Translations under genes and position numbers: made by a program | NCBI RefSeq assembly: GCF_000196615.1 | Contig: NC_014306.1 | Coordinates: 3,906,001 to 3,970,000 of the forward strand | Reading direction: 5' to 3' | DNA from: Erwinia billingiae Eb661 | GTDB taxonomy: Bacteria > Pseudomonadota > Gammaproteobacteria > Enterobacterales > Enterobacteriaceae | Length of the DNA stretch: 64,000 bases | The notes under the pieces: model-generated | What the model was told of the DNA's origin: nothing | What the model saw: the letters and a program-made list of their open reading frames with translations, nothing else | Databases searched by the model: none | Part shown: piece after piece, positions 9,085-19,652 of the stretch | How the letters are laid out: each line of letters opens with the position of its first letter | Numbering within the stretch: the stretch's first letter is position 1

Positions 9085-10527
9085 TTGAACCAACAGGATA
9101 TCTTGAATCTTGACGCCATCACGCTGGCGGCACACATCCGCGACAAGTCGCTTTCTCCGGTTGAGGTGGTGACCGCCTCGCTGGCTCGAATGGATCTTCT
9201 CGAGCCCGAGCTGCATGCCTTTTGTACGCCAACGCCCGATCTGGCGATGGCGCAGGCCAAAGCGATCGAACAGAAGATCCTGCGCGGCGAAAAGGTCGGC
9301 CCATTGGCTGGCGTGCCGGTGGCGATTAAAGATCTGATCAGCACCGCCGGGATCAAAACGGTGTCCGGCTCCTGGATCTACGAAAACTTTATCCCCGATG
9401 AAGACGACATCACCGTTGAACGCCTGAAGGCGGCCGGCGCCATCATCCTCGGCAAAACCAACGCGCCGGAGTTTGGCTACAGCGGCACCGGCCACAACCC
9501 GGTGTTTCCAACCACCCGCAATCCGTGGAATACCGACTTAACCCCTGGCGGCTCCAGTGCCGGTTCGGCAGCGGCGCTGGCGGCAAGAATGTGCCCGCTG
9601 GCGCTGGGGAGCGATGGCGGCGGTTCCGTGCGCATTCCCGCCGCCCACAGCGGCCTGTTTGGCATGAAAGCGTCGATGGGCCGCGTGCCGCTGTATCCCG
9701 GCTGCCGCGATGAACGCTTTCCCGGACTCTCCAGCTGGGAATCGCTGGAGCATATTGGCCCGATGACCCGCACCGTGGCGGATGCCGCGCTAATGCTTTC
9801 GGTGATCGCCGGACCCGATCCCCGCGACCGCCACTCGATCCCCACCAGCGACATTGACTGGCTCAACGCCCCCAAGGGCAGCCTGAAAGGGCTACGCATT
9901 GCCTTCAGCGCTGACTGGGGCTATGCCGCGGTCGACCAACAGGTCCGCGAGGTGGTGGCCAAAGCGGTCAGGGTCTTCGAGCGGGAGTTGGGCTGCATTG
10001 TGGTCGAGGCCCATCCAGGCTTCAGCGATCCGAAAGAGACCTTCGCTGCGCTGGTCGCTCAGGAAACCGATCTGACCGGCATGCGCAAACTGATGGAAAG
10101 CTATGGCGATCGCATGTCACCCCATCTGGTGGCGATGCTGAACACCGACTGGACCGCCGAGATGTTCACCGATGCCAATATGAAGCGCAAAGAGGTGGTC
10201 AACAAAATGTGGCGCTTTATGCAGGGCTACGATTTGTTGCTGACCCCGACGCTGGCAACACCGCCCTTCCCAATCGATATCGAAAGCCCGGCGATGATAG
10301 ATGGCCGTAGCGTGACGCCTGCCGAATGGCTGGCCTTTGTCTTTCCGATTAACCTTACCGGACAACCGGCCGCCTCTGTGCCGGCTGGCTTTACCGCCGA
10401 CGGGTTGCCGGTCGGTTTACAGATTGTTGGTCGTCACCTTGACGATGCGCTGGTGCTGCGTGCCAGTGCGGCATTTGAAAAAGTTTGCGGCTGGCAACAT
10501 CGGTTACCGCCGATGCTGACCCGCTGA
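9085..10527 (+). CDS. Amidase-signature family hydrolase
   Basis: 480 residues from the TTG at 9085, preceded by AGGGGA at 9074-9079. An in-frame GTG at 9001 would add 28 residues but has no ribosome binding site. Amidase-signature enzymes hydrolyse C-N bonds with a Lys-cisSer-Ser triad. Here that is Lys82 (PVAIKDLIS), Ser157 (TPGGSSAGS) and Ser181 (SDGGGSVRIPAA), with the normal 24-residue spacing between serines. No signal peptide or membrane segment is present, so it is cytoplasmic. It is first in an operon with an NCS1 permease (37 bp downstream) and a biuret-hydrolase-like enzyme. That context points to a small amide or ureide substrate, possibly carboxybiuret or allophanate as in AtzE/AtzF. 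The substrate is not readable from sequence; GatA is excluded by context. Confidence 0.88.
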   Translation: MNQQDILNLDAITLAAHIRDKSLSPVEVVTASLARMDLLEPELHAFCTPTPDLAMAQAKAIEQKILRGEKVGPLAGVPVAIKDLISTAGIKTVSGSWIYENFIPDEDDITVERLKAAGAIILGKTNAPEFGYSGTGHNPVFPTTRNPWNTDLTPGGSSAGSAAALAARMCPLALGSDGGGSVRIPAAHSGLFGMKASMGRVPLYPGCRDERFPGLSSWESLEHIGPMTRTVADAALMLSVIAGPDPRDRHSIPTSDIDWLNAPKGSLKGLRIAFSADWGYAAVDQQVREVVAKAVRVFERELGCIVVEAHPGFSDPKETFAALVAQETDLTGMRKLMESYGDRMSPHLVAMLNTDWTAEMFTDANMKRKEVVNKMWRFMQGYDLLLTPTLATPPFPIDIESPAMIDGRSVTPAEWLAFVFPINLTGQPAASVPAGFTADGLPVGLQIVGRHLDDALVLRASAAFEKVCGWQHRLPPMLTR

Positions 10528-10564
10528 TTAACGCCTACTGCTATTTACCGGGGATCACACCACT

Positions 10565-11866
10565 ATGAGCCAGAAATCATCGCAGTCGCATGAGAGCACG
10601 TCAGGATTAGAGCAGGAGTTTGAAAACGCGGCCGTACCGCTTTCCCATCGCCATACCACCCGTTCGGTTTCTGCGGTGTGGTTTGGTTTCCCGATGATCC
10701 TGACCAATGCTGTTTTTGGCGGGATCATGGCGTACAACCTCGGCTTCTGGCATTCAATTATCGCCATTCTGGCCGGCAACCTGGTGCTGTTCGCCTATGT
10801 CGGCGCGCTCAGCTATCTGGCGGGCAATACCGGACTGAACTTTGCCATGCAGGCGCGCAAGACCTTCGGCAGCCGTGGCTACATCATTACCTCGGCGTTT
10901 CTGTCGACCGTGGTGATTGGCTGGTACGCCTTCCAGACCGGACTGACCGGCACCATCGTTAACGCCACCTTTGGCTGGAATACCTCGTGGGTGATCGTGC
11001 TGGCGACGGTGCTGTATACCGGCGTCACCTTCCTTGGCGTGCGCGCGCTGTCGGTGATTGGCATGATTGCTGCGCCGATGTTTGTCATCCTCGGCCTGGT
11101 GGCGCTGTACTTTGTCGGCCAGCACACCGACATCAGCCAGATCAGCAGCTATAAAGGTTCCGCCAGCGGCATCAGCATGGGCATCGCGATGACCATGGTG
11201 ATCGCCGGATTTGCGGATTCGGGCACCATGACCGCCGACTTCACCCGCTGGTCAAAGAACGGCAAATCGGCGGTGGTCGCCACCTTCTCCGCGTTCCCGC
11301 TGGCTAACGTTGTTTCGCTGCTTTCGGGCGTGGTGATTGTGTCTGCCGGTGCGGGCATCAATCCGGCACAAAACGGCGGCGATTTCCTGCATCTGCTTAC
11401 CGGTCACAATCCGGTGCTGGACATGCTGGCGCTGCTGTTCGTCTTTATCAACCTCGGCTCGGTCTGCACCCACTGCCTGTACAACGGCGCGGTCGGTTAT
11501 GGCCATCTGTTTAAAAGCAAAATGCGTCTGTGGACGGTGATCCTCGGTGTGATTGGCGGACTGCTGGCGGTGATTGGCGTGTGGAGCTATTTCCTGAACT
11601 GGCTGAGCCTGTTGGGTGTCGCCGTACCGCCGATTGGCGCGGTGATGATTGTCGACCTGCTGTTTATGGGCCATATCGCCAGTTCTCGCCCGGAAACAAC
11701 TTACCGCACCAGCGCGTTTGCCTGCTGGGCGTTCGGCACCGTCTGCGCCAGCATCGCGCACGTCTGGTTCCCGGATGCCGGTGAAGCCCTGATTGGCATG
11801 GTTGCCGGCGGGGTGGCTTACGGCATCGTGCAGTCACGATCGGCGAAAAAATGGGCCACGGCATAA
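10565..11866 (+). CDS. NCS1-family permease (CodB-like nucleobase/amide transporter)
   Basis: 433 residues, about 12 hydrophobic helices. The N-terminal segment ([25 protein letters not shown]) reads here as [13 protein letters not shown] followed by a glycine-rich helix, as in CodB. NCS1 carriers of this branch import cytosine or related nitrogen compounds with Na+ or H+. Other marks are [16 protein letters not shown], the segment equivalent to the substrate region of CodB, and the GxG-rich helices near residues 70-100. It sits between the amidase and the cysteine hydrolase with short gaps (37 and 17 bp), so it probably imports their substrate. CodB itself pairs with CodA (cytosine deaminase), which is absent here. 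The cargo may be biuret, a ureide or a pyrimidine. Confidence 0.9.
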   Translation: MSQKSSQSHESTSGLEQEFENAAVPLSHRHTTRSVSAVWFGFPMILTNAVFGGIMAYNLGFWHSIIAILAGNLVLFAYVGALSYLAGNTGLNFAMQARKTFGSRGYIITSAFLSTVVIGWYAFQTGLTGTIVNATFGWNTSWVIVLATVLYTGVTFLGVRALSVIGMIAAPMFVILGLVALYFVGQHTDISQISSYKGSASGISMGIAMTMVIAGFADSGTMTADFTRWSKNGKSAVVATFSAFPLANVVSLLSGVVIVSAGAGINPAQNGGDFLHLLTGHNPVLDMLALLFVFINLGSVCTHCLYNGAVGYGHLFKSKMRLWTVILGVIGGLLAVIGVWSYFLNWLSLLGVAVPPIGAVMIVDLLFMGHIASSRPETTYRTSAFACWAFGTVCASIAHVWFPDAGEALIGMVAGGVAYGIVQSRSAKKWATA

Positions 11867-11883
11867 GCCTGGGGAGAGTCAGC

Positions 11884-12570
11884 ATGCAGGATTTTTATAT
11901 TCAGGCCGCACCTTACCACTGGCCGTATGACGGCCAGCTTTCGCCGCAAGACACCGCATTAGTGATTATTGATATGCAGACGGACTTCTGCGGAGCAGGC
12001 GGATATGTCGATAAGATGGGTTACGACATTGGCTTAACCCGCGCGCCGGTAAAACCCATCAGCGCGCTGCTGGCGGTGATGCGGGCGCAGGGCTTTACTA
12101 TCATTCATACCCGCGAGGGACACCGGCCCGATCTGGCCGATCTGCCGGCCAATAAGCGCTGGCGATCGCGGCAAAAAGGCGCCGGGATCGGCGATCCCGG
12201 CCCGTGCGGGAAAATACTGGTGCGCGGTGAGCCCGGCTGGGAAATCATTCCCGAACTGGAGCCGGCCGCTGGGGAAGTGGTGATCGACAAGCCGGGGAAA
12301 GGATCGTTTTACGCCACCGATCTGGAGCTGATCCTGCATACGCGCGGGATCCGAAATCTGCTGCTCACCGGCATCACCACCGATGTTTGCGTACATACTA
12401 CGATGCGTGAAGCGAACGATCGCGGGTTTGAATGCTTACTGGTTGCCGATTGCTGTGCCGCAACCGATCCGGCAAATCATGCGGCGGCGCTTGAAATGGT
12501 GAAAATGCAGGGAGGGGTGTTCGGGGCGGTCGCCGGGTCCAGCGAGGTGCTGAAGGCGTTGAGTCAGTAA
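11884..12570 (+). CDS. Isochorismatase-fold cysteine hydrolase, biuret hydrolase (BiuH)-like
   Basis: 228 residues. The Asp-Lys-Cys triad of the cysteine hydrolase superfamily is at Asp30 ([11 protein letters not shown]), Lys136 (DKPGKGSF) and Cys169 ([14 protein letters not shown]). From memory, the segments [37 protein letters not shown] and KMQGGVFG are characteristic of BiuH, which hydrolyses biuret to allophanate and ammonia. They differ from RutB and nicotinamidase. Lys139 and Gln209 sit where substrate-contacting residues lie in that group. The ATG at 11884 follows GGAGAG. It is last in the operon, followed by a terminator at 12583. The exact substrate is inference; related ureides or triuret are possible. 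Confidence 0.85.
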   Translation: MQDFYIQAAPYHWPYDGQLSPQDTALVIIDMQTDFCGAGGYVDKMGYDIGLTRAPVKPISALLAVMRAQGFTIIHTREGHRPDLADLPANKRWRSRQKGAGIGDPGPCGKILVRGEPGWEIIPELEPAAGEVVIDKPGKGSFYATDLELILHTRGIRNLLLTGITTDVCVHTTMREANDRGFECLLVADCCAATDPANHAAALEMVKMQGGVFGAVAGSSEVLKALSQ

Positions 12571-12582
12571 ACGACGGGCAAT

Positions 12583-12612
12583 AAAAAAGCGGTGGCTTTC
12601 GCCACCGCTTTT
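12583..12612. terminator. Bidirectional terminator between the hydrolase operon and rpoS
   Basis: AAAAGCGGTGGC (12585-12596) pairs perfectly with GCCACCGCTTTT (12601-12612) around a TTTC loop. A-rich and T-rich flanks on each side let it serve both the rightward hydrolase gene and the leftward rpoS gene, which ends 28 bp away. Confidence 0.88.
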
Positions 12613-12639
12613 CGCATTAACATCGGTAAGTGCCCACGA

Positions 12640-13632
12640 TTATTCGCGGAACAGGGCTTCGATACTCAGACCCTGAGCCTGCAGAATTTCACGCAGACGA
12701 CGCAGACCTTCAACCTGAATCTGACGGACACGTTCACGGGTCAGACCAATTTCGCGACCCACATCTTCTAACGTGGCCGCTTCATAACCTAACAGGCCGA
12801 AACGACGCGCTAACACTTCACGCTGCTTGGCGTTCAGTTCGAACAGCCATTTGACGATGCTCTGCTTCATGTCATCGTCCTGGGTGGTATCTTCCGGACC
12901 GTTGTCTTTCTCGTCGGCCAGGATATCCAGCAGCGCTTTCTCAGAATCACCGCCTAGTGGCGTGTCGACTGATGTAATGCGTTCGTTGAGGCGCAGCATA
13001 CGGCTGACATCTTCAACGGGTTTATCAAGCTGTTCGGCAATTTCTTCTGCACTCGGCTCATGATCTAACTTGTGGGTCAGTTCACGCGCGGTGCGGAGAT
13101 AGACGTTCAGCTCTTTAACGATATGAATAGGCAAACGAATGGTACGGGTTTGGTTCATGATAGCCCGTTCAATCGTCTGGCGAATCCACCAGGTAGCGTA
13201 AGTAGAGAAGCGGAACCCTCTTTCAGGGTCAAATTTCTCTACCGCGCGGATTAACCCCAGGTTACCTTCTTCAATCAGATCCAGCAAAGCCAGACCACGA
13301 TTGCTGTAACGGCGGGCAATCTTCACTACCAAACGCAGGTTGCTTTCGATCATGCGGCGACGAGACGGAACATCACCACGTAATGCGCGACGAGCGAAGA
13401 AAACTTCTTCTTCAGCCGTTAGCAGAGGAGAATAACCAATCTCTCCCAGATAGAGCTGCGTCGCGTCCAATACTCGTTGCGTAGCACCTTGTGACAACAG
13501 CTCATCTTCAGCTATTTCGTTATCAGCAGGTTCATTTCCGACGAGAGCCTTCTCATCAAAAACCTCAGCTCCGTTTTCGTCGAATTCCGCATCTTCATTT
13601 AGATCTTTAACTTTCAGCGTATTCTGGCTCAT
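12640..13632 (-). CDS. rpoS: RNA polymerase sigma factor RpoS (sigma-38)
   Basis: 330 residues, the E. coli length. RpoS directs the general stress and stationary-phase response. Regions are intact: 1.2 ([19 protein letters not shown]), 2.1-2.4 ([38 protein letters not shown]), region 3 and the region 4 helix-turn-helix ([20 protein letters not shown]). The GGTAGGAG ribosome site lies just before the ATG. In enterobacteria the main rpoS promoter lies inside nlpD and gives a long untranslated leader used by sRNAs; the same nlpD-rpoS layout is present, with a 54-bp gap. I did not assign the promoter bases. rpoS often carries loss-of-function mutations in cultured strains, but none is seen here. 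Confidence 0.98.
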   Translation of the reverse strand: MSQNTLKVKDLNEDAEFDENGAEVFDEKALVGNEPADNEIAEDELLSQGATQRVLDATQLYLGEIGYSPLLTAEEEVFFARRALRGDVPSRRRMIESNLRLVVKIARRYSNRGLALLDLIEEGNLGLIRAVEKFDPERGFRFSTYATWWIRQTIERAIMNQTRTIRLPIHIVKELNVYLRTARELTHKLDHEPSAEEIAEQLDKPVEDVSRMLRLNERITSVDTPLGGDSEKALLDILADEKDNGPEDTTQDDDMKQSIVKWLFELNAKQREVLARRFGLLGYEAATLEDVGREIGLTRERVRQIQVEGLRRLREILQAQGLSIEALFRE

Positions 13633-13686
13633 TTTCGGCTCCTACCCGTGATCCCAAAGCAAAGCACCAGTTGGTGTTCTGCCGGA

Positions 13687-14853
13687 CTATCGCTGCGGTA
13701 AATAACGCAGCGGGTTTACGGATTTCCCCTTGTAACGAATTTCAAAATGCAATCTGACCGAACTCGTGCCGGTACTACCCATGGTGGCGATCTTTTGACC
13801 CGCTTTAACTTCTTGTTGTTCACGGACCAGCATAGTGTCGTTATGGGCGTATGCACTCAGGTAGTCATCATTATGTTTGATGATAATCAAGTTACCGTAA
13901 CCGCGAAGGGCGTTACCGGCATACACAACGCGCCCTGAGGCGGTTGAAATGACGGGTTGTCCTCGCGAGCCCGCGATATCAATACCTTTATTGCCTCCTT
14001 CGGAAGCAGAGAAGTTATCGATGATCTTACCGTCGGTCGGCCAACGCCAGCTTCCCACTGGGGTGCTGCTGTTGGTTGTGCTACTGACGGTCGGAGCGGT
14101 AACCGGCGCTGTTGTCGTTGCAACAGTCGTTGTGCCGGATGATGGCAACATTTTGCCTTCACTTGGTTTACCTGAATCCTCAGAATACGTAATAACAGGC
14201 TGGTGTGCAACAGCCCCGCCCTGGTTTTGTGGCGCAGAAGGCTGGACAGCGACACCGCCCGCAGAGGCATCCGCTGCGGTCACCGCATTACCACCGGTTA
14301 AGGTTCCACCGGAGCCGTTACTAACCTGCAACTGCTGGCCAACATTGAGCGCATAAGGCGCGGCAACGTTATTTCGTTGGGCTAAATCACGGAAATCATT
14401 GCCGGTGATCCAGGCAATATAGAACAGCGTATCGCCCCTTTTCACCGTATAGGTCTGTCCGCCGTAGCTACCTTTAGGAATATTCCCATAAGAACGGTTG
14501 TAGACAATATGGCCATTCTCGGTCACCACGTTCTCTTGTGGTGCAGCATTGCTGCTGGAAATGTTCTGTGGCGCGCTCACCACATTGGAGGAGTTGGCCG
14601 AAATAGAGGCCGGTGGCGCGGTGTAGCCGCCATTGCCGCTATTGGCGTTGCTGAGCACTCCGCTGTTGCTGTTACCGCTGCCGCTGCTGGCGTTGGAGCC
14701 ACCGCTCAACATACCGCCAGAGCCGCCGCCACTGCCGACAGAACTGATAGGGGCTTGTGTGGAGTTATCGCTGGAACAACCAGCTAACCAAAAACCAACA
14801 AGTGAAACGGCCGCAATCCGGCGCAACTTAAACATTGGGCTTCCCGTGCTCAT
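13687..14853 (-). CDS. nlpD: Murein hydrolase activator NlpD, lipoprotein
   Basis: 388 residues. The lipobox FWLAGC puts the lipidated cysteine at residue 26. A Gly/Ser/Asn-rich linker follows, then a LysM peptidoglycan-binding domain ([18 protein letters not shown], about residues 130-175). The C-terminal M23/LytM domain spans about residues 265-388. It is degenerate: zinc-ligand histidines are replaced (NKGIDI and RLHFEIR in place of H...D and HLH). That matches NlpD, which does not cut murein but activates the amidase AmiC during cell separation. The start MSTGSPMF aligns with E. coli MSAGSPKF. It is 143 bp downstream of pcm. Confidence 0.96.
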   Translation of the reverse strand: MSTGSPMFKLRRIAAVSLVGFWLAGCSSDNSTQAPISSVGSGGGSGGMLSGGSNASSGSGNSNSGVLSNANSGNGGYTAPPASISANSSNVVSAPQNISSSNAAPQENVVTENGHIVYNRSYGNIPKGSYGGQTYTVKRGDTLFYIAWITGNDFRDLAQRNNVAAPYALNVGQQLQVSNGSGGTLTGGNAVTAADASAGGVAVQPSAPQNQGGAVAHQPVITYSEDSGKPSEGKMLPSSGTTTVATTTAPVTAPTVSSTTNSSTPVGSWRWPTDGKIIDNFSASEGGNKGIDIAGSRGQPVISTASGRVVYAGNALRGYGNLIIIKHNDDYLSAYAHNDTMLVREQQEVKAGQKIATMGSTGTSSVRLHFEIRYKGKSVNPLRYLPQR

Positions 14854-14996
14854 TTATATCCCCCTGAAGGCAAAACTGTGACTACTGCCGCGACGCATCT
14901 GGCCCGCATACAGTAATAAAGAGTGAAATTAAGCAGATAGTAACAACATCACAGACCCGGTGCCATTTACAGATGTGTGCAATTGCTAACGATCCG

Positions 14997-15623
14997 TCAG
15001 GCTAAGTCGCCTTTTACCAGCGGCACAAAACGCACTGGCTCAACGATATCGACGATAAACTCACCGCCCTTACGGCGGATGCGCTTCAGTTCCTGATGCT
15101 CTTCACCCACCGGCAACACCAGGATCCCGCCTTCGTCCAACTGCGACATTAGCTCGACAGGAATTTCTGGCGGCGCGGCGGTGACGATGATGGCATCAAA
15201 CGGCCCGCGAGACGGCCAGCCCTGCCAGCCGTCGCCGTGCCGGGTAGAAACATTATGTAAATCAAGCTGTTTTAACCGTCGCTTGGCCTGCCACTGCAAG
15301 CCCTTAATCCGCTCGACGGAGTAAACGTGTTCGACCAGGTGTGCCAGGATCGCAGTCTGATAACCCGATCCGGTACCAATTTCTAACACGCGTGATTCTG
15401 GCGTCAGCTCCAGCAGCGCGGTCATTTTCGCCACCATATACGGCTGGGAAATGGTCTGGCCGGAGCCAATCGGCAACGCCATATTCTCCCACGCCTTGTG
15501 CTCAAACGCCTCGTCCACAAAACGCTCACGCGGTACATCTTCAATCGCTTTCAGCAACCGTTCATCGTCAATGCCCTGCTGGCGCAACTGCGCCAGTAGC
15601 GTATCAATGCGGCGACTCACCAT
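14997..15623 (-). CDS. pcm: Protein-L-isoaspartate O-methyltransferase
   Basis: 208 residues, equal to E. coli Pcm. It methylates isoaspartyl residues formed in ageing proteins, starting their conversion back to aspartate. The SAM motif I is [15 protein letters not shown] (about residues 79-93), and the PCMT signatures [16 protein letters not shown] and RHGDGWQGW are present. The ATG at 15623 lies inside the end of surE (7-bp overlap), so the genes are translationally coupled in the surE-pcm-nlpD-rpoS cluster. Confidence 0.97.
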   Translation of the reverse strand: MVSRRIDTLLAQLRQQGIDDERLLKAIEDVPRERFVDEAFEHKAWENMALPIGSGQTISQPYMVAKMTALLELTPESRVLEIGTGSGYQTAILAHLVEHVYSVERIKGLQWQAKRRLKQLDLHNVSTRHGDGWQGWPSRGPFDAIIVTAAPPEIPVELMSQLDEGGILVLPVGEEHQELKRIRRKGGEFIVDIVEPVRFVPLVKGDLA

Positions 15624-16378
15624 TCGCGACTGACCTCAACGCTGGACAACCACGACGCCACCACATCCTGCGCGGCATGCGCGGTTAAATCGACGTGCAG
15701 CGCGGTGACGGACACATAGCCCTGGTCAACTGCGGCAAAATCGGTATCCGGGCCTGCATCCAGCTTTTGTCCCGGCGGCCCAATCCAGTACATCATATTG
15801 CCGCGCGGATCCTGCTGCGGGATAACCTGATCGCTGGGATGGCGGCTACCACAACGGGTGACGCGAATGCCCTTGATTTCTGACAACGGCACATCCGGCA
15901 CGTTGATGTTCAGAATGCGACCGGTGCGTAACGGTTCGCGCAGCAACGCACGCAGTATAGAACAGGTTACCGCCGCTGCCGTGTCGTAATGCTTATGCCC
16001 ATCCAGCGACACCGCCAGCGCAGGCAGTCCAAGATGACGCCCTTCCATCGCCGCCGCTACCGTCCCGGAATAAATCACATCATCCCCGAGGTTCGGGCCG
16101 GCGTTGATGCCGGACACCACGATATCCGGCTTCGGCTGCATCAGCGAGTTCACACCCAGATAGACGCAGTCTGTTGGCGTGCCCATTTGCACCGCGATAT
16201 CGCCGTTGGGATAGGTGAAGGTGCGTAACGGCGTTTCCAGTGACAGCGAATTGGAGGCGCCGCTGCGGTTGCGGTCAGGCGCCACCAACTGCACCTCAGC
16301 AAACTCACGCAAGGCCGCAGCCAGCGTCTGAATGCCGGGCGCATGAATACCGTCATCGTTACTCAGCAATATTCGCAT
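15617..16378 (-). CDS. surE: 5'/3'-nucleotidase SurE
   Basis: 253 residues from the ATG at 16378, exactly the E. coli length. A longer in-frame start at 16423 lacks family support; Met at 16381 is also possible. SurE is a metal-dependent nucleotidase and polyphosphatase linked to stationary-phase survival. The metal-binding Asp8-Asp9 ([12 protein letters not shown]), the RSGASNSLS segment and [12 protein letters not shown] loop are intact. Its start overlaps the end of truD by 20 bp and its end overlaps pcm by 7 bp, a tightly packed operon. Confidence 0.97.
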   Translation of the reverse strand: MRILLSNDDGIHAPGIQTLAAALREFAEVQLVAPDRNRSGASNSLSLETPLRTFTYPNGDIAVQMGTPTDCVYLGVNSLMQPKPDIVVSGINAGPNLGDDVIYSGTVAAAMEGRHLGLPALAVSLDGHKHYDTAAAVTCSILRALLREPLRTGRILNINVPDVPLSEIKGIRVTRCGSRHPSDQVIPQQDPRGNMMYWIGPPGQKLDAGPDTDFAAVDQGYVSVTALHVDLTAHAAQDVVASWLSSVEVSREW

Positions 16379-17405
16379 CATCACCTTCTTGTAGAAGAAC
16401 TTCACGCACCAGCGTGGTGGCAAAACTGCCCGCAGGCAGCCAGAAAGTCAGCTCAACGGTCACGTCATCCTGCCAGTCCCAGCGCAGATCGCGCGGTTTC
16501 ACCAGCACCGCACGACGGGCCGCATCGACTTTCTCACGCTCAAGCAGTGTAATCAATTCTGTCTCAGTCGCCAGGCTTCGTTGCTCAAAGTCCAGCGCAT
16601 CCTGCAAGGTTCCCCAGGCGCCGCTGCCGGGAAGCGGTGCGGTCACGCGCAGTTCGTCGTTATCGACGCGCGCCTGCAACGTTTCCAGTTCCGCCTCTTC
16701 CGCCACGAACCAGCTGCCCCGTCCGGTCAGCTGGAGTGCATCGCCGGCCATCACGGTGGTCAGCGAGCCCTGCTGCGCTAACCGGTCGCTCGCCACCTGG
16801 TTGAACATCGCACTGCGGGCGGCAGAAAACAGGAAGCTGCGCTTGTTACGCTCCTTCACCCGGATCTCGTTGGCTGCCCAGCGGCGCGCCATCAGCAGGT
16901 TATTGCCATCATGCCCAAAACGCTGCACGCCAAAATAGTTTGGCACACCGGCGGCGGCAATCTGCTGCAAGCGCTGCTCAACCGCATCACGATCGGAAAT
17001 CTGACGCAAAATAAGGGTAAAGGCATTGCCCTGCAACGCTCCCGTACGCAGTTTACGTCGATGACGGGCACTTTCCAGTACCTCGCAGCCTGGCAGCTGA
17101 AAAGCAGAAAAATCTGGCGTCTCTTTGCCGGGAATGCGCAGGCAAATCCACTGCTCGGTGACCGCATGGCGATCTTTCATGCCGGCAAAGCTGACGTCAC
17201 GCGGGTGAATACCGGCAAACTTCGCCAGCGCTTCCGCGACAAATCGGGTGTTACAGCCGGTTTTGCGAATGCGCACCAGCACCTGCTCGCCATCGCCGTC
17301 CGGGCCATAGCCGAGGTCTTCGATGACGATAAAATCTTCCGGGTTGGCTTTCAGCACGCCTGTGGCCGTGGGCTTGCCGTGCAGCCAGCTCAGCTCATCG
17401 ACCAT
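16359..17405 (-). CDS. truD: tRNA pseudouridine-13 synthase TruD
   Basis: 348 residues (E. coli 349). It converts U13 of tRNA-Glu to pseudouridine. The catalytic aspartate is Asp78 in [15 protein letters not shown]. The TruD insertion domain and the [15 protein letters not shown] motif are present. It shares one base with ispF upstream and overlaps surE downstream. Confidence 0.97.
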   Translation of the reverse strand: MVDELSWLHGKPTATGVLKANPEDFIVIEDLGYGPDGDGEQVLVRIRKTGCNTRFVAEALAKFAGIHPRDVSFAGMKDRHAVTEQWICLRIPGKETPDFSAFQLPGCEVLESARHRRKLRTGALQGNAFTLILRQISDRDAVEQRLQQIAAAGVPNYFGVQRFGHDGNNLLMARRWAANEIRVKERNKRSFLFSAARSAMFNQVASDRLAQQGSLTTVMAGDALQLTGRGSWFVAEEAELETLQARVDNDELRVTAPLPGSGAWGTLQDALDFEQRSLATETELITLLEREKVDAARRAVLVKPRDLRWDWQDDVTVELTFWLPAGSFATTLVREVLLQEGDDANIAE

Positions 17406-17884
17406 TACGCGTCCGCCTTAAAGATCAGCGCAACCGCTTCACAGGCAATGCCTTCGCCACGACCGGTAAAGCCCAGCTTCTCGGTGGTGGTGGCTTTGAC
17501 GTTAACGTCATCCATATGGATACCCAGATCTTCCGCGATGTTGATGCGCATCTGCGGCACATGAGGCAGCATTTTCGGCGCCTGTGCGATGATCGTGACG
17601 TCAACGTTGCCTAAGCGGTAGCCTTTTTTCTGGATCTGACGCCAGGCTTCACGCAGCAGTTCGCGGCTGTCCGCGCCTTTATAGGCGGCGTCCGTGTCCG
17701 GGAACAGCTTGCCAATATCGCCCAGCGCGGCGGCACCCAGCAACGCATCGGTCAGCGCATGCAGCGCCACGTCACCGTCGGAATGTGCCAGTAACCCTTT
17801 TTCATAAGGAATTCGCACGCCGCCAATAATCAGCGGGCCTTCGCCGCCAAATGCGTGAACATCAAAACCGTGGCCGATACGCAT
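17405..17884 (-). CDS. ispF: 2-C-methyl-D-erythritol 2,4-cyclodiphosphate synthase
   Basis: 159 residues, the standard length. It cyclises CDP-methylerythritol phosphate in the non-mevalonate isoprenoid pathway. Zinc ligands Asp8 and His10 ([11 protein letters not shown]) and the [18 protein letters not shown] motif with the third zinc histidine near residue 42 are clear. It shares one base with ispD upstream and one with truD downstream, as in related enterobacteria. IspD and IspF act two steps apart in the same path. Confidence 0.98.
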   Translation of the reverse strand: MRIGHGFDVHAFGGEGPLIIGGVRIPYEKGLLAHSDGDVALHALTDALLGAAALGDIGKLFPDTDAAYKGADSRELLREAWRQIQKKGYRLGNVDVTIIAQAPKMLPHVPQMRINIAEDLGIHMDDVNVKATTTEKLGFTGRGEGIACEAVALIFKADA

Positions 17885-18600
17885 TATGCGCTCTCCTTAT
17901 TCTGTGATTGAGTCAGGTAAAACGCCGCCAGCGCCAAATCTTCCGGCCGCGTTACCTTAATGTTGTCGCTGCGGCCGATCACCAGTTCAGGATGATAGCC
18001 ACAATACTCCAGCGCCGATGCCTCGTCGGTGATCGTCGCCCCTTCCCTTAACGCCCGTTCAAGACAGGTGCGCAGCAGTTCCAGCGGGAACAGCTGCGGC
18101 GTCAGCGCATGCCATAAGGCTTCGCGATCGACAGTATGCGCTATCGCTTGTTTCCCTGCTTCGGCCCGCTTCATGGTGTCACGCACCGGGGCCGCAAGAA
18201 TGCCGCCCACGCGACTGGTCGCGGCGATCGCCAGTAACCGCGTGAGGTCATCAAGATGCAGACAGGGACGCGCAGCGTCGTGAACCAACACCCAGCGCGA
18301 GGCAGACGCCGCCTGCAGGCCTGCCAGCACGGAATCCGCACGCTCTTTGCCGCCGTTCACCACCGTGATACGCGGATCGCTGGCCATTGGCAGCGCAGGA
18401 AAGAAGGGGTCATCAGGACTGATGGCGACAATAATACGGCTGATGGCTGGATGCGCCAGCAAGCTGTTAAGCGCATGTTCCAGCAGCGTTTTGCCACCGA
18501 TTGAAAGGTATTGTTTGGGGCACTCTGCCTGCATCCGGCTGCCGATCCCGGCAGCGGGAACCACAGCGATGATGTCCGGAAAGGACCCTGCGATGTTCAT
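17884..18600 (-). CDS. ispD: 2-C-methyl-D-erythritol 4-phosphate cytidylyltransferase
   Basis: 238 residues (E. coli 236). It transfers CMP to methylerythritol phosphate in isoprenoid synthesis. The nucleotide-binding loop [19 protein letters not shown] (about residues 14-32) and the [10 protein letters not shown] motif are intact. It starts 3 bp after ftsB in the same transcript. Confidence 0.97.
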   Translation of the reverse strand: MNIAGSFPDIIAVVPAAGIGSRMQAECPKQYLSIGGKTLLEHALNSLLAHPAISRIIVAISPDDPFFPALPMASDPRITVVNGGKERADSVLAGLQAASASRWVLVHDAARPCLHLDDLTRLLAIAATSRVGGILAAPVRDTMKRAEAGKQAIAHTVDREALWHALTPQLFPLELLRTCLERALREGATITDEASALEYCGYHPELVIGRSDNIKVTRPEDLALAAFYLTQSQNKESA

Positions 18601-18603
18601 GAG

Positions 18604-18924
18604 TTATCGTTGCTGACTGTTAGAAGCACCCTGCTGCGCGTTTCGTTTATTTTGATCCGGCACAAGGCGATAGAAAGTCTCACCGGGTTTAATCATCCCC
18701 AGCTCGTTACGTGCGCGTTCCTCAATTGCTTCAGAACCGCCGTTAAGGTCGTCGATTTCTGCAAACAACTGATCGTTTCGCGCTTTTAGCTTCGCGTTGC
18801 CGCCTTGTTGCACCGCAACATCGTCTTTAACACGCGTAAAATCATGTATGCCGTTCTTGCCTAACCAGAGCGAATATTGTAACCAGCCCAGTAGCACAAG
18901 TAACAGCAGAGTAAGTTTTCCCAT
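18604..18924 (-). CDS. ftsB: Cell division protein FtsB
   Basis: 106 residues from the ATG at 18924 ([17 protein letters not shown]); an upstream in-frame ATG at 18948 is unlikely by comparison with E. coli. One transmembrane helix (about residues 4-20) precedes a periplasmic coiled coil (about 28-70, [20 protein letters not shown]). FtsB forms the divisome complex with FtsL and FtsQ. The C-terminal tail is Gln/Asn-rich ([12 protein letters not shown]). It is 3 bp upstream of ispD. Confidence 0.95.
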   Translation of the reverse strand: MGKLTLLLLVLLGWLQYSLWLGKNGIHDFTRVKDDVAVQQGGNAKLKARNDQLFAEIDDLNGGSEAIEERARNELGMIKPGETFYRLVPDQNKRNAQQGASNSQQR

Positions 18925-19127
18925 CCCCGCCCCCTGAAAACGGCTCAATCATCCCATAACTTTACATCCGACTCCACTTTCACAGTGATTTAACCGTCGA
19001 TTGGTGGATCGGTGAGCGTTCCCCGCCCTGAAATCAGGTTTTGCGAGCAAAGTTTTGTAACCGCAGTGGGAATTCTGACATCAAATCCTGCCAGCCGGGC
19101 TGGCGAAAGATCCAACAAAGAGACCGG

Positions 19128-19448
19128 CTACCATCCGGTCAGTAGCGTAAACAGCAGCCAGAACAGACAGACCACCACCACAGCGGTCAGCAAAATGGTC
19201 CAAATCAACTGGCCCCGCAGCAGCACGTTGGCGACAATGCCGACCAACACCGAAACCGGCAGCAGCGCCAGGAAAAACGGCCAGGTATAAAGAAAGAAAA
19301 ACAGCGTGTTTGCCCCATACATCACAAAGGGGATCGCCAGCGCGAGCCAGTATGAGGCAAAGCCAACCACACCACCGGGAAATGACCAGGAAGGGTCTTC
19401 CTGATCCCGATCGTCTTTGCGGGCGAGCATGGGCGTAACGTTATGCAT
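19128..19448 (-). CDS. ygbE: DUF3561 family inner-membrane protein YgbE
   Basis: 106 residues of unknown function with about three membrane helices (VVGFASYWLALAIPFVMYG; FLYTWPFFLALLPVSVLVG; ILLTAVVVVCLFWLLFTLL). Position between cysC and ftsB matches ygbE in E. coli. A hairpin GACCGG/CCGGTC (19122-19140) overlaps the stop codon, and another palindrome GCCAGC/GCTGGC lies at 19090-19104. Either could end the transcript before ftsB. Confidence 0.88.
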   Translation of the reverse strand: MHNVTPMLARKDDRDQEDPSWSFPGGVVGFASYWLALAIPFVMYGANTLFFFLYTWPFFLALLPVSVLVGIVANVLLRGQLIWTILLTAVVVVCLFWLLFTLLTGW

Positions 19449-19652
19449 AAGTATCCTGTTGACGCGAAATACAGCACGCTCTGAGGCGTTTTGCCGGGGC
19501 TATCTCAGGGGGTGATGATATCGCGACAACGCGGGAGATCTAACACTTGAACCCGCAATATTGTTACCAATTGTTCGCGGTTTTTCCTACGCAGCAGTAA
19601 GAAGCGCCCGGGTCTTTCCAGCGCGCTTCTGTGGCTATTTTTGAGGGCAATA

